Origin: Sesamum alatum
Lineage: Eukaryota > Streptophyta > Magnoliopsida > Lamiales > Pedaliaceae
Length of the DNA: 64,000 nucleotides
Assembly: GCA_034509735.1 (NCBI GenBank)
Contig: JACGWO010000012.1
Coordinates: 25,449,188-25,513,187 of the forward strand
Direction: 5' to 3'
Position 1 is the first letter of the stretch, and every line of letters starts with the position of its first letter. Both the position numbers and the translations under genes were made by a program. The notes below the pieces were generated by a model, which did no database searches, was not told the DNA's origin, and saw only the letters and a program-made list of their open reading frames with translations. Shown here in pieces: positions 48,678-63,055 of the stretch.

Positions 48678-48805
48678 ACCATTCCTCATTACAACATCAG
48701 AATCAGATCATCAGAAACAAAGAACAACAACACCCCATCTTCAAAAACATCATAATACTCCAAGAACAACACCCCCCCACCCCACCCCACCCCCTCCAAG
48801 AAACA

Positions 48806-49378
48806 ATGCAAAAACAGAAGCCCTTTTCCCTTTTCTTCCTCTCCATATTGATCATGATGGTCATGATCATGATCTCAGGATCAGATGGTCAAGTCCTAAT
48901 CAACTCCACATGCAAAACCTTCTCAAAGAACGATCCGAACATCGACTACAACTTCTGCACAACTTCGCTGCAGGCAGCCCCCGCGAGCCAGTGCGCCACA
49001 CGACAAGGCCTAGGCACCATAGCCATCCGGCTGATACGTTACAACGTGACCGACACACGTTGCCACATCAAACAACTGTTGAAGAACAGGAAATGGGATC
49101 CCTACGTTAGGCAATGCCTGAGTGATTGCTTGGAGCTTTACTCGGACGCAATCCCTTCCGTTAAGGCAGCCATGAAGAACTTCAACGCTAGACGGTTTGA
49201 TGACGCCAACGTCCAGATAAGCTCGATCATGGACGCCTCCACCACCTGTGAAGATGGCTTCAAGGAGAAGAAGGGTGTCGTTTCGCCTTTGAGTAAGAGG
49301 AACGGCGACACGTTTCAGCTCTCGGCTGTGGCGCTTTCCGTTATGCGCATGATTCAGACAGAGTCTCAGGCTGATTGA
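48806..49378 (+). CDS. Pectin methylesterase/invertase inhibitor (PMEI) domain protein, 190 aa
   Basis: Secreted four-helix-bundle inhibitor of cell-wall pectin methylesterase or invertase; sequence alone does not separate the two targets. It looks most like the 'putative invertase inhibitor' group that includes plane-tree allergen Pla a 1. Intronless. Residues 1-28 are a signal peptide with a very Met/Ile-rich core. The PMEI domain runs from about 30 to 183 with the N-terminal hairpin cysteines C36 and C51 (STCKTFSKN...YNFC) and the bundle cysteines C108 and C148 (CLELYSDAI..., TTCEDGF). Extra cysteines occur at C63, C86 and C104. An N-glycosylation site, NST, is at 33-35 and NVT at 80-82. 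The first ATG after the TATA box in this frame is the chosen start. Confidence 0.9.
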   Translation: MQKQKPFSLFFLSILIMMVMIMISGSDGQVLINSTCKTFSKNDPNIDYNFCTTSLQAAPASQCATRQGLGTIAIRLIRYNVTDTRCHIKQLLKNRKWDPYVRQCLSDCLELYSDAIPSVKAAMKNFNARRFDDANVQISSIMDASTTCEDGFKEKKGVVSPLSKRNGDTFQLSAVALSVMRMIQTESQAD

Positions 49379-49689
49379 TTGGTGTTTGTGGGAACAACAG
49401 TCTTTGTGTTTGTGTTTTCTGTGTTCTTGATGTTCTGCTGCAGATTGGAATTCATGAGTTATATTTGTTCAACTTATGTTGTTTATTTGGTGGAATATTA
49501 TGAGTTAGTTCAAGTTGGTTGGGAAGTTTGATCACATTGGATCTTCAAGATTACATTACAACTCATGTTCTTGTAGGGCAACATTGTTCTTGTTTTTCTT
49601 GACAAGAAATTTCATTGAACTGAGTGACTTGTACTTGATCTATTGTCTTTAACTTTATATGTATATTGGAAAGCGATGTTACATCTTTT

Positions 49690-49911
49690 CAGGATAATAA
49701 AATTTGTTGATTCTGATTTATGGTTTATTTACACAAATCAATTATGTTTTTTTTTTTTTTTAATTATAGATACATTCTTGAAAATGTCAACAACATTACA
49801 CAAAATACCTTTATATTTTAATTGTCATGGATATTTTCTGTAATTATGTAAAAGACAGGAGTAATTTGTATAAATAAATCGTAAATCAGTGGTGTAAATA
49901 TAACTTTCCCT
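49690..49911. mobile_element. Foldback element remnant, family C-like
   Basis: Contains GGTTTATTTACACAAATCA and, inverted on the right, AGTAATTTGTATAAATAAATC, matching the body of family C. Flanks CATCTTTT and TATCTTTT hint at a duplication (7 of 9 bases). The left terminus is degenerate. Confidence 0.5.
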
Positions 49912-50142
49912 ATCTTTTATTTTACCTAAATTTCTGTAACTATCCCTATAATTACACTTTATTCTTCGATTTATGAAAATTCTACTTATATGATATCCTC
50001 TATAAAAATACTCTATTTACAGTTTAATTTTTGATATGAAATACAGCATTTAACAAAGATTTTAAGTGGTCTATTAATTTCATCCCTCGCCCTACGTTTA
50101 TTATATTTTACTCGTTCAAAATCCTTCTTGATATTTTGAAAT

Positions 50143-50422
50143 TGACAACTCCTGAAGACAAACAATTCCTGATTTTTATAAAATTACAACTACAGCCCTT
50201 GAAGGATGTTAGTGTAATATTTTTTAAAGGTATTAATGTAAGCATTGGCTTTGAGGGTGTTAGTGTAATATTTTTCAAAAATATTAGTATAAGCATTGCC
50301 TTTCAATAGGGAATGTAGTTCTAATAAATTATAATCTTAGTGGGAGTAGCTATAATTTTATAAAAAACAAAAAATATTTGTATAATTGAACTTCACCTCA
50401 TGGGCGTCACTGTAATTTACCC
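50143..50422. mobile_element. Foldback MITE, family B, copy 2 (about 280 bp)
   Basis: The right part repeats the family B text AAAAATATTTGTATAATTG, then CTCATGGGCGTCACTGTAAT and ends TTTACCC. Copies of TATTTTGAA flank it (50132-50140 and 50423-50431). Two internal direct repeats of TTAGTGTAATATTTTT are present. Confidence 0.6.
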
Positions 50423-50960
50423 TATTTTGAAATTTGTAGGGATAATGTTAGAAAGGAATAAATTATATAAATTACTATATTGGATTAAAGCTAGCCACTG
50501 GAGGCTGAAAATATACTCGTTTTCTGTAGAGCTTTTTTTCTTTTCTTTTTTTTTTAAAAACTTTTTATATATATACGAGGTGATGTTACAATCGTTCACC
50601 CATGTATCACATAGAAATGCCTTATTTGTTCACTTCTAATGTTATAGGAATGAAATGTGAAAAAGAGAAATATCTACAAAAACAACATGAAACAATGCAA
50701 TTGTGATGATTCCCCAATATGGCAATAGATCCCAGAAAGTTGTTCTATTTTTTCATCTCAAACGTCTCAAATCATCTTTGTTTGAGCAACTGGAGCCGGC
50801 TCGACTCATCTTGCACGACTAGTAAAATCCCTCGAGCACAAGTCCTGTAATACTATTAACATCTTATATCGTCTCAACTTGCATGGATCCATGTGTTACA
50901 ATTCACGACAAATTAATGCGAAAATGCACATCAAATGTAGCATAACTAAGCATTATCACA

Positions 50961-51488
50961 ATGATCAAGCTCGTGTCAACGAGGATTTACAGAACAAGGG
51001 AATTCATCTTGCAGATACTCAAAGAAAAGAAACTAGATGTGTATTTCCCAGAACTTACTGGCGACTATGACAAGGAAGCAATCCACAATCTCCACCACAG
51101 CATGGATCACTTCAACAAACAGATATTAGTGCATTGTGATATTGCAGAAGAAAAGTTAAAGATGCTGAGGCCCAGGCTAGTTTTGAGGAAAGAAAGCTTA
51201 CCTCTCCATCGACACACAGGTGCAAGGGCACCGAAATCCATGAGCTGTCCCAAATCAGGTCAAGGATTCTCTTTTGAACTTGTTGAGGGTGACGGAATAA
51301 TCTATAGATGCACTGATCTTGGCATGAAAAATGCAAAGGTAAAATTGACATTTCTGGCTCAGAAAGAAATCTTTAGAGATATTCTTTTGTCAAACAGGGC
51401 CAAATTATTACTCGTCCCAGGATCAAATTTCTACAAATACCACAGTGAAGCAAAAACTGGATACATGTCTAATTCAGTAAAGAGATGA
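50961..51488 (+). CDS. Hypothetical protein, 175 aa, unrecognised
   Basis: An open frame from ATG 50961 to the stop at 51486-51488 with balanced, protein-like composition. It has acidic and basic residues throughout, a central PKSGQGFSFELVEGDGIIYRC stretch and few low-complexity runs. I do not recognise a domain, signal peptide or membrane segment. It might be the last exon of a larger gene, because the region before the ATG also reads like coding sequence in another frame, or a retained fragment. Its stop lies 29 bases from the stop of the opposite-strand mtACP gene, so 3' ends would overlap. Whether it is expressed is not known. Confidence 0.4.
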   Translation: MIKLVSTRIYRTREFILQILKEKKLDVYFPELTGDYDKEAIHNLHHSMDHFNKQILVHCDIAEEKLKMLRPRLVLRKESLPLHRHTGARAPKSMSCPKSGQGFSFELVEGDGIIYRCTDLGMKNAKVKLTFLAQKEIFRDILLSNRAKLLLVPGSNFYKYHSEAKTGYMSNSVKR

Positions 51489-51517
51489 AAACCCAAAACA
51501 GAAGACTGCTGGATAAC

Positions 51518-53483
<1,966 letters not shown>

Positions 53484-53733
53484 TCTCTCTCTTCCGATTC
53501 GTATTATCTGAGAAATGCAGAACGGCGAATATGAGAATTTCTCTTCAGTCTTCTTCCCTTTGCTCCCGTCCGACTGTGGAGAACTAAACTGAGCTTCCAG
53601 GGGTGTTTTCGGTATTTTAGACCAGAGGGTTTCTATATTTGCTTGGTTTAGGCGTAGCTTACTTAGTTAAGGGCGGATGTAAGAAATTGTTTTTCGGGAG
53701 CATAAATATAATTTAACTTTATCTTATTATTCA

Positions 53734-54166
53734 AGACAATTTATACCGAACTCTCTTGAAATTTGATACAATTATAAATATTCTTTGTTATATAAAAATT
53801 TACCGATACTTCTCCACAAGAGTTCTGAAATTATCAATTATGCCCTTATTATACTTTTTATTCTAAATAAAAAATATTAAAAATAAAAAGAAAAACAGAC
53901 GAGGTGGGTGAAAGTTTTTGAAAAAGTTTACACTTAGTTCATAAAAAGTATTCAGAAAATTCTAAAAATAAGTAAAATTATAATAAATAATGCACAATGG
54001 CATTTTTATCAGTTCATTGCAAAAAATGGATGAAAACTTGAGAAAGAAAAACGAATTGAGTTAGTTGTTGAACAATCGTTAAAATCTAGGGTATTAATAA
54101 TTTCTCAAATAATGAGGGATATTTGTAATTATATTAAACTTCGAGACAGGTTATTGTAATTTATCC
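53734..54166. mobile_element. Foldback MITE, 433 bp
   Basis: Left end AGACAATTTATACCGAAC; right end, inverted, GGATAAATTACAATAACC. The next bases on each arm also match (TTGAAATTTGATACAATTATAAATATTC versus CGAAGTTTAATATAATTACAAATATCC). Flanks TATTATTCA (53725-53733) and TATCATTCA (54167-54175), 8 of 9. Confidence 0.65.
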
Positions 54167-54249
54167 TATCATTCATTTCATATATATTTTGTTAGTTAAA
54201 TCATGCAATAATTTTTTTTATAAACAACTATATAATATAATAATTTATA

Positions 54250-54494
54250 GGGAAAAATGCAATTACCTCCTGTGATATGCAAAATGTGTAAAAACTCCTA
54301 TGAAAAATAAATAGCAATTTACCCCCTGTGTTTTAAAAAATTGAGCAAAAAACCCCCTAAAAATGGAGCAAAAAAATCCCTGTGAGGAAGTTGTTTGTTG
54401 CATTTTGAATAACACAAGGGGGTAAATTGCTAATTATTTTTTCACAGGGATTGCTCTTTTTGGTTAACACAGAGGGGCAAATTGCATTTAACCC
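54250..54494. mobile_element. Foldback MITE, family D (245 bp)
   Basis: Ends GGGAAAAATGCAATTACC and, inverted, GGGTTAAATGCAATTTGCC. The body has inverted CCCCCTGTG/CACAAGGGGG and TCCCTGTGA/TCACAGGGA text. Flanked by an exact 10-bp duplication, ATAATTTATA, at 54240-54249 and 54495-54504. No coding capacity. Confidence 0.8.
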
Positions 54495-54504
54495 ATAATT
54501 TATA

Positions 54505-56050
54505 ATTATTAATAATAACTATTTAATATCAATAATTAATTAATATTGAAACCTTTCTTTTGTCTTATATCCATATATTAAATTACAGATACTTTCTTGC
54601 AATATTAAGGCTACCAGTAGGTTTAAGTTTTCAAGATTCAAATGATCAATTCAACCCGGACGAATCAAGTATCAATCACTATTACTCGTATGATATAATT
54701 TTACATCTAAGCTGACTCCCAAAAAATTTATATGTATAATAGTACCGTTGTCATTCATCAAGAAAATTAGGAGTGATCACTGTGCGTTTTCAAAAAATTT
54801 TAAAGTTATTTTGAAATCGAATTGCTATTTGTAATTTTGTAATATAATTTTTCAAATTGTCACTTTTGAAACCAAAATTGAAAGTAGGATTTTGTATGAT
54901 TTTTGACGGTTTGATGGTTTTACCACTTATAAAAAAAATAAAGCATTGAAACTAACCAAAATTAAGCTAACAAAATGTAACAAGCTAACCAAATGTAATT
55001 GTAATAATTAAAGCCAAATACAAAATAAATTAAGAACATATAGCTAATATTTTTGAGCAACAAAACATAACAAATTTTGGAATAATTAAAGTTAAATATA
55101 CAATAATTCAAGATATAATACAACTAAAAATGTTTTAAAACGTTATGAATGTCAAGTTATACACCAAATGATTCTATAGTAGAAATTAAAAACTTAATGT
55201 CAGCAATAAAACAAAAAAATAATAAATCACAAAAAAATACATTAATCAATCATATAAATTCAAACCTAATGAAAATTACTTTCAAATTAATCTTATATGT
55301 TTATTAAGGAGTCGGAGGAGGAAATAGAGAATAGGGGATAAGAAAAATAGAGAAAAGGGAAAGGGGGAGAGAAAAAGCGAAAAAAGGTGAGGGAAGATGA
55401 GAGAGAAAGAAGAGTAAGTAAAAATTCTAAAGAGCCTGATTTGTTATTAAAATCTAAACATATTTTTTAGTATAGAGCCCAAAGTCTAGGTTTTACAAGA
55501 ATGAACATTGCAATGTGGATCTTTGATAATATATGAACTTTGGGCTTCTATAATTTAATGTAAAATTCTTCTAAACAATTAATTACATTTGTCAAATATT
55601 ATATATATAATTTAAAATTTTAATTATATATTGAACAGTGGGGTTAGGTTTACCATCAAACCAAAAGTGCGGTACAATTTTATTAAAAATTTAAAATTGT
55701 GATTTGGAAGATAAATCATTAAAAATGATTCGATTCGATTTGATTTGGACGATTTTGAAATTTCTTTTATCACCCCAAACCAAAAATATAGGATGAAACA
55801 CAAAAGTACAGGGCGGTAATTGAGCCGATGCCTGAATACAACTACGTCTATCTTTGACAATTATAAGCTGGAAGAACGACTTTGGTATCCATCACTCCTA
55901 AGAGTCTATTGCTTCTTCCTACTGTATATATCAGTATTAAGGTTTCATGCAGTACCAGCAGGTGGATGAAAAATATTAAACAGCATGTGGTCAATCAGAG
56001 AACCGGGTTTTGATGCTAGCTTCTAACTGTATCACACAGCGTAGGATGCA
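54505..56050. other. Intergenic, AT-rich
   Basis: Contains a purine-rich stretch (AGAGAGAAAGAAGAG type) near 55310-55420. No gene was recognised. Confidence 0.5.
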
Positions 56051-56647
56051 GATCGGTAACTCTAGTTACAAGAACAAGCATATGAAGGACTAGACAAGAA
56101 TTTAATCATTGTCGAGCAACTAGGGACCTGAAACACAAGAAGGTTCAAGAGATCGTTACTCGTGTCATAGACTATATCCATCCTCTGATTTGTCTGAATG
56201 TTACACAGGAACTCGTCTGCCTCGTTGACGGACAAAGTACTGCAATAAGAAGCACAAGAACATACCGGGAAAAAAAAAAAAATAAAGAAAACCCGTGAAG
56301 ATATTAGCATAACATGCAGAAGTTTCAAAATGCAAATGAAGAGAAGGGCGGGACCTAAAAATGCTTTTAATCTATGGAACTTATTTGGCAGCATTGGATT
56401 CGACCCATCATCGAACCCAGTTCGTAAAGCAAGCTCCTCATAAATTTTACTATCAATTAACCCACAAAATGTTTCTATATTTGTTGCTTATAAAAGATTT
56501 CATCATGTTCTTTTGATCAAGCAGCATGACCAGATTCCACATATTCCCAGATATATCATGTATGTATGAAGTCAACTTGGAATATAAATGATCAATAAAC
56601 TGATATCTGATTATTGAGTAGTAAATAATTTGTGAAAAAATCATGTA

Positions 56648-58111
56648 TCATACAGCTGGTACGTAGGGTTGATGTAGCATCCAACCAATTATTGGCAACT
56701 TCCTGAAGAAAATTGCTATTGAAGGCCAGAATTCACTACATTAAAAAGATAGACTGGGTCAGCCATAAAATGGGAATATTAAAGTTTCTAACCATGTTAA
56801 GCACTCAATTTTACCTGAAAAGGACTATGAAACCATATGTCTCCACAATCATGCCAATAATAGGCCATCCTGTGATTACAAAGAAAAAGCCAACACCAAA
56901 GGAAACAGCAGCCTGTGGAGGTAGCCAACAGCAACGAAAGTGAGAGAGTAGATAATGAGATGAAAATAAACAATGATAGACTGGAGAGAGTCTCACCCAA
57001 GTTTAGTACCTTATAATTCCGGGGCTTCATGAAGAATTGCAGGGAAGACTTCATTCCAATAGTCAATATCATCCCAGACAAGAAGAGAATCTATAAATCA
57101 CATGCAAAATCCACAGTTAAAAGAAACATTGGAGCATAATATATAATTAACAGGGGAAGTAAAATAAAATGGATATATGAATTCAGTTGGCTTACATTTC
57201 CGATTGTCAGAAAACCCTTATCAAAGATAAGCAAGACGCCAGCGAATGTGAATATAAGACCAAACCCAGTCAATCCTAGTCCAATCTCTGTTAACAAGTG
57301 CAAGAAAATAAACATGAAATAGGGCACTCAGGTACTACCATATACAACCACGCCTAACAAGGCTGACAAATTGATACGGAAAAAAAATGAAAAAGAGATC
57401 AATATAAGAAGCTTTACAGCTAACAGAACAATCTGGAACAAAGATAGCATGTAACGAGTCAAGTGCATGCCACTTCTATCAAGAAAAATGTGAAAGACCA
57501 GGGATACTGGAGATCATACCACTTGTATAACAGGGGAACGATTACTGAAGCAAACAACATCCAAGATTATACTGTAGTTGCTAGGACATACAAATAGTGT
57601 ATTGAATTAAACCTAATTCCCACTCTGGATATGTCATGTATCTTGCATGATAACTGTTTTCTGTGTATCTTTTTGGCACGCTTTTAACCCAAAATAAAAT
57701 AAACAGATTCGCATGTCATATACACATAACTAGACTCACAACGAATGAAAGACTTGGCAATTGTGCATATCGTGAACATCATTTGCCATTTTATGGAAAA
57801 AAGTTTGTATACTTCCAATATAAGAAAGCAAGCATGCTATGGGGACCAGTATGCTCATAAGAACATTCAAACCAATTTTTCATATTCGAATTTACCAGAG
57901 GGAAGTCAAGGCAAGAGAGCCGCCAAATCTTTCACTCAACCAAAACTAAAGATCCAGATATTTTCATTTACAAACAATATCAGCTATAGTGTTAAAATGC
58001 TTGTCCAACCTTGAGTTTCCAAATCTAGGGTACTAAAGTTCGATAAAAATAAAGAGATACTCAAATTATTAACTACTCACTCTTCAGATCACTTGTCTCA
58101 AAAGAAACCAT
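56648..58111 (-). CDS. GOT1: Vesicle transport protein GOT1, 129 aa
   Basis: Small Golgi/ER membrane protein acting in vesicle traffic. Five exons: 58111-58081, 57287-57196, 57090-57010, 56912-56815, 56735-56648, with consistent phases. Junctions read SDLK/KIGLGLTG, TIGN/ILFLSGM, NYK/AAVSFG and VLFS/EFWPS. Four hydrophobic segments: about 14-31 (LGLTGFGLIFTFAGVLLI), 42-54 (ILFLSGMILTIGM), 70-85 (SFGVGFFFVITGWPII) and about 88-113 (TYGFIVLFS...). The N-terminus MVSFETSDLKKIGLGLTGFG is family-typical. The C-terminus is short (HQPYVPAV), so the protein is about ten residues shorter than the Arabidopsis homologue as I remember it. A 5' UTR intron is likely, with donor TACAT/GTAAGT near 58875 and acceptor near 58160. 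Confidence 0.9.
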
Positions 58112-59081
58112 CTTCTTGGAAACAATGCAGAACTTCAATTGCGTAATTTCCTACACACTGCAGAGGAAAAAACCCTCAAAACAGAATATTATATAGTATT
58201 ATCGAATCAAATAACCACCTTATAGAAGTCATTTTCCTATTTACTATCAAATAAAAGATTATGAGCATACCATTTCAGTCACTTACAAACAGCTCTCCCC
58301 AACACAGCTACCTTGCATAATAAGAAAATGAAACTAACGCAATATAACATCAAATCTTCAATTTGAAGTCTTCCAATCAGCAAAAAGGGGCACAGTGAAT
58401 CCAGTTGAATTCCAAAATCAGATCCTCTAGCACAATATACTTGCACCGACCATGTAAACTCACATGATATACTACTTCAACTTCTCAAAAGTCTAATACA
58501 TAAACCAGACAACCGACAACAAAGCAGGGTCCTCTCTGTAGCCGTATTTTTTAAAATTTAAGCCAATCAACAGAAATAACCCAGCAAATACCATCCTAAT
58601 CTTTCCAAAAACGAAAGGAAAAAAAAAAATTAAAGAAATAATCTACGAATTAAAAATTTCTCCACTAAATGTGATACAATCCTGGAATCGCGCACATTAT
58701 GTATCATCTTCCAAATACAGTACGAGAAATACGACAAAGCAGAAGTAAAGTCCACTAAACAGATCACTACAACAGAAACATATTGCAAATGAAATTGCGG
58801 ATAGTTGAATGAAATCTATGTTGTGTGAGTACGATATACGATACATATGCGAAGACAAATACGTACATATACTTACATGTAACCCGGCGGCGGTGAGAAA
58901 GAATCGGCGGTGTGTTGTACGAGAGAGGGTGGAGAAGAGGAGTTGAAGAGTCAGTTACAGCTGCGTTTGTGAATAAGGAGTGAGCAGTTAACTGGCGTGA
59001 ATTTCTGTTGAGAGTGTGCTTTCCAGTTTCCAGTATGGGCTTTTCCGCAGTGTGCGACTCTAGGCGGCAATAACAGACTAC

Positions 59082-59512
59082 GGAAAATTGTATTTTACCT
59101 TCCATAACTTACACTGATTATGATTTTGGTCCTATTAATATTTGACGTAGCAATTTTAGTCCTATAAGTCTATAAGCATTGAAATATTAGTCTCATTGAC
59201 AAAATTCGTTAAAATTTTAACGAAATGAGCACGTGCTCCATTAAGTTTATAAGTTACATCTAATGAATCGTTGCAATTTTAGTCCTATAAGTCCACAAAC
59301 GTTGTAATTTTAGTTCCATGCACGTGCTCATTCCGTTAAAATTTAAGTCCACAAACGTTGCAATTTTAGTCCTATGCACGTGCTTATTCCGTTAAATGGG
59401 ACTAAAATTGCAACGTTTGTGGACTTATGGGACTAAAATTGCTACGTCAAAAATTAATGGGACTAAAATCGCAAACAATGTAAGTTATGGGACGTAAAAT
59501 GCAATTTTTCCT
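59082..59512. mobile_element. Foldback MITE, family E (431 bp)
   Basis: Left end GGAAAATTGTATTTTACC and right end, inverted, AGGAAAAATTGCATTTTACG. Arms carry repeated TTTTAGTCC and CACAAACGTTGCAATTTTAG text in both orientations. Flanks AACAGACTAC (59072-59081) and AACCGACTAC (59513-59522), 9 of 10. It starts next to the GOT1 promoter. Confidence 0.75.
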
Positions 59513-59638
59513 AACCGACTACTTATGTGTGATTATATACAAATACATATTATTATCTGAAATTCTAGCCCACTCCTGATTCGGACAAATTTGAATCAAT
59601 CACGTAGCAAATGTAATACATTTATCGTGTGATTGGTG

Positions 59639-60745
59639 AGTTATTTTTATTTTAGTCCCTGTGTTTTTAATTGATTTTCAAAATGGTCCAATTTATTTTT
59701 TTATTTTTTAATTTCATCCTTCTAGTGGAATTTTGACCAATTTTTTGGTCAAAAAATAGTTTTTGTCAAAAATGCCCCCAAAAGTTTTGGTAAAATATAC
59801 ACATTGCAAAAGCATTCCTCTGTTTTCAAATTCAATTTCAATTTAATCCTTTATAACGGTTAGAAATTTATGACCATTTGAATGGCACTATTGGATGCTT
59901 GGAATTTGGCTTTTTGCCCAACATACTCCCTTATAATACATGGTGCAATTAGAAATGAAGTGCACGTATTAAATTTGACAAAAGCAAGAAAAATGCAGGA
60001 AAAGGTTTGCAAGTATTTAATATAAATAAACTCTTTTGTTTTTTAACTATTTCACATAAAAATTAGTTATCAATCACGTATCATTTCGAACCAATTATTG
60101 TTTATACATTGATTATGTCTTCGTCAAATTCAACCAACAATAACAACATCAATGGAGTTACGATAAACAATATATAAGATATGTCATAATATACACTATG
60201 TCAGTATATTCAGATCTACCTAGCAGCCCCAAAAATATCTATACCTTTATATAATTGAAGAGCACATTTTTGTGTCTTCAATTATTTTGTTATATCATTT
60301 TTTTATTTTTTTAATTTATTTTTTTAATCCCCATTTTACTCTCTCTCTCTACTCAACTTATCATTTTCTATTTTATCAATTTCCACATTCCGTAACTCAT
60401 CAGAATTTTTATATATTCTTATGGCATTGTTTTATTTATCTAATTTATATATATTTATTAAAATAAAAATTATTTTTTAAAGTTTAAAAATAATTATGCA
60501 CACATATTTGAGTGTGCAACATCTACTAGTATAAGATAATACCATAATATATATTATGTCATAATATTTACAACCCACAATTTTTTCCTTTTTTTTTTAA
60601 TATAAAGAGAAGTACAAGAATACCCTTATATTAGAGGTAAAACTGATCAAAATTCTACTTGAATGATGAAATTGAAAAAAAATAAAAAGAATTTGATCAT
60701 TTTGAAAATCAATTAAAAACATAAGGACTAAAATAAAAATAACCC
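59639..60745. mobile_element. 1.1-kb MULE-like non-autonomous element, copy 1
   Basis: Left end GAGTTATTTTTATTTTAG and right end, inverted, GGGTTATTTTTATTTTAG; the inverted similarity continues for about 100 bases (TTTAATTGATTTTCAAAATG, TCAATTTCAT). Exact 10-bp flanking duplication TGTGATTGGT at 59629-59638 and 60746-60755. The interior has no substantial coding frame. The sister copy is 61493-62598. Confidence 0.85.
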
Positions 60746-61399
60746 TGTGATTGGTATATAAATCGCATAAAGTGTATACTACTTGCTCTGTAATTAGTTT
60801 GATTCGACTAAACCAGTTCCAGACAATAATTTTCCAAGCTTTCATTAAATGGCTTTTGACCAATTGCATCTTCCATATCAACTATGTTTGGAAACATACA
60901 ATCCAAATATATTATCAATTATCGCACCAGAACTAATAAATTATTTTCATTCTATTGAAAATGTTGGAACTGGAAATAAAAATAGAAACAAAACAACAAA
61001 TGTCCCATAAGATTATGATACCTTGATTCGTACAAGTACGAATATTTGGCCTTATAAATATTACAGAGTCGTTTATAATCAAGGTACGTTTACTGAGAGA
61101 ATATTTTTATTTTTATTTTTTATCGGTCTTCCATCCGACTAATTTAAAAATTTAAAAATCTTAGTTGATGACCTCCTAACAAGCCTGACGCTCGCTTATT
61201 TTCTCAGATTTCAAACACTTATTCAAATTGAACTGCTCTATAAATCACCACGACGCCGACCCATATCCGTAAATTAGATCGACATGATCAATTGTAGAAA
61301 ATAAATAGATATTGGTCTTATTAAGCAATTCTTGTGATTTTTTAGCTATTTCATCCTTTTACTTGCTTTATTTGTTTGGCCCCATATTCAAAATATTTT

Positions 61400-61436
61400 A
61401 ATAATAATAATAATAATAATAATAACAATAATAATA

Positions 61437-61475
<39 letters not shown>
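61400..61475. repeat. (TAA)n microsatellite
   Basis: About 25 imperfect TAA units ending seven bases before the target duplication of the second 1.1-kb element. Confidence 0.95.
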
Positions 61476-61476
<1 letters not shown>

Positions 61477-61492
61477 TAAAATACTCATAAAC

Positions 61493-62598
61493 AAGTTATT
61501 TTTATTTTCATCTCTGTGTTTTTAATTGATTTTCAAAATAGTCCAACTCTTTTTCTTATTTTTCAATTTCATCCTTCTAGTGGAATTTTGACCAATTTTT
61601 TGGTCAAAAAATAGTCTTTGTCAAAAATGCCCCCAAAGTTTTGGTAAAATATGCACAATTACAAAAGCATCCCTCCATTTTCAAACTCAATTGCAATTTA
61701 GTCCCTTATGATGGTTAGGAAATTATGACAATTTGAAGGTCACTATTAATAGTTGGAATTTGGCATTTTCCCAAACATACTCCCTTATAATATATTGTAC
61801 AATTAGAAATGAAATGTACAAATTAAATTTAACAAAAACAAGAAAAATGCAACAAGAAGTTTTCAAGTATCCAATAGCAATCAACCCATATTTTTTTTAA
61901 CTATTTCACATAAAAATTAGTCATCTAACCAATTATTGTCTATACATTGATTATGTTTTCTTCAAATTCAACCATATCTACTAATGATAAAAAGTATATA
62001 AGATATGTCATAATATATACTATGCCAGTATATTCAGATATGCCGATCAATCTAAAAAATATCTACACTTGATATAATTGAAAAGCACCCTTTTGGTATC
62101 TTTTTTTATTTTGGTATGTCAATTTTTTAATTTTATTTATTTATTTTGTTAATCTATATTTTACTCTCACTCTCTCTACTCAACTTCCCATTCTCTATTT
62201 TATCAATTTCCACATTCTTTTTTTTTTCTCTCATTTTTCAATAACTCTTCATAACTTTTATATATTTTTCCAGCAATTTTTATTTATCTAATTAATATAT
62301 ATATTTTCAAAATAATAATTTATTAGTTTTTTAAATTTAAAAATAATTATGCACACATATTTGAGCGTGCATATATTAGTATAAGATAATACTATAATAT
62401 ATACCATGCCATAATATTTACAACCTATAAAATTTTCTTTTTTTTTTAATGAACATGAAGAAAAATACAAGACTACCCTTCAATTGGAGGGAAAATTAGC
62501 CAAATTCCACCAAATGATGAAATTGAAAAATAATAATAAAAAATTAAATAATTTTAAAAATTAATTAAAAATACAAGGATGAAAATAAAAATAAGCCC
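61493..62598. mobile_element. 1.1-kb MULE-like non-autonomous element, copy 2
   Basis: 1106 bp, within one base of copy 1, and homologous along its length in the same orientation (for example CATCCTTCTAGTGGAATTTTGACC in both). Ends AAGTTATTTTTATTTTCATC and, inverted, GGGCTTATTTTTATTTTC. Exact 10-bp flanking duplication ACTCATAAAC at 61483-61492 and 62599-62608. Confidence 0.85.
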
Positions 62599-63055
62599 AC
62601 TCATAAACTAACAAATTTTGGCACGCAACAGATCACCGTCAACACGATCAAGTTATTTTCCCCCAAAAGAAAACGGACGCGATCAAATCATGTGCTTCAC
62701 TTTAAAAACTTCCGCCACCTTTCTCTTTTTTCAATATTTTCATTTCCCCGCTCCCCGCCCTAAAAGTAAATAAAAATGAAAAATTAATGGAGCAGTAAAT
62801 ACTTTTCCCCATCCCCTCTCTCTCTCATTTACTTCACGCGCAGAGACTCACACGCAGAGTGGTACTAGTCATTAGCAATCTCGCTCGTATATCGAAAACA
62901 CAAACGCGCATAAACTTCATCTCATAGATTTCTCCGGCACAATCTTCGATCACTTTTTTCCGGCGAGATCGCGATCTTTCCGTCGGAGAAAAGACAGCAA
63001 TCGATCCGATTCTCAAGGTTTGGTCCGGTTACTGATTAAATCGACCCCAAAGTGA

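Noticed and set aside
56062..56394. 110-aa frame downstream of GOT1
   Set aside because: Phe/Leu/Ile-rich translation of AT-rich DNA. The GOT1 stop at 56650-56648 precedes it, so at most it is UTR.
59082..62608. CRISPR-like or tandem-array interpretation of the repeated text
   Set aside because: Repeats are inverted and few, without regular spacers; transposon ends with target duplications explain them.
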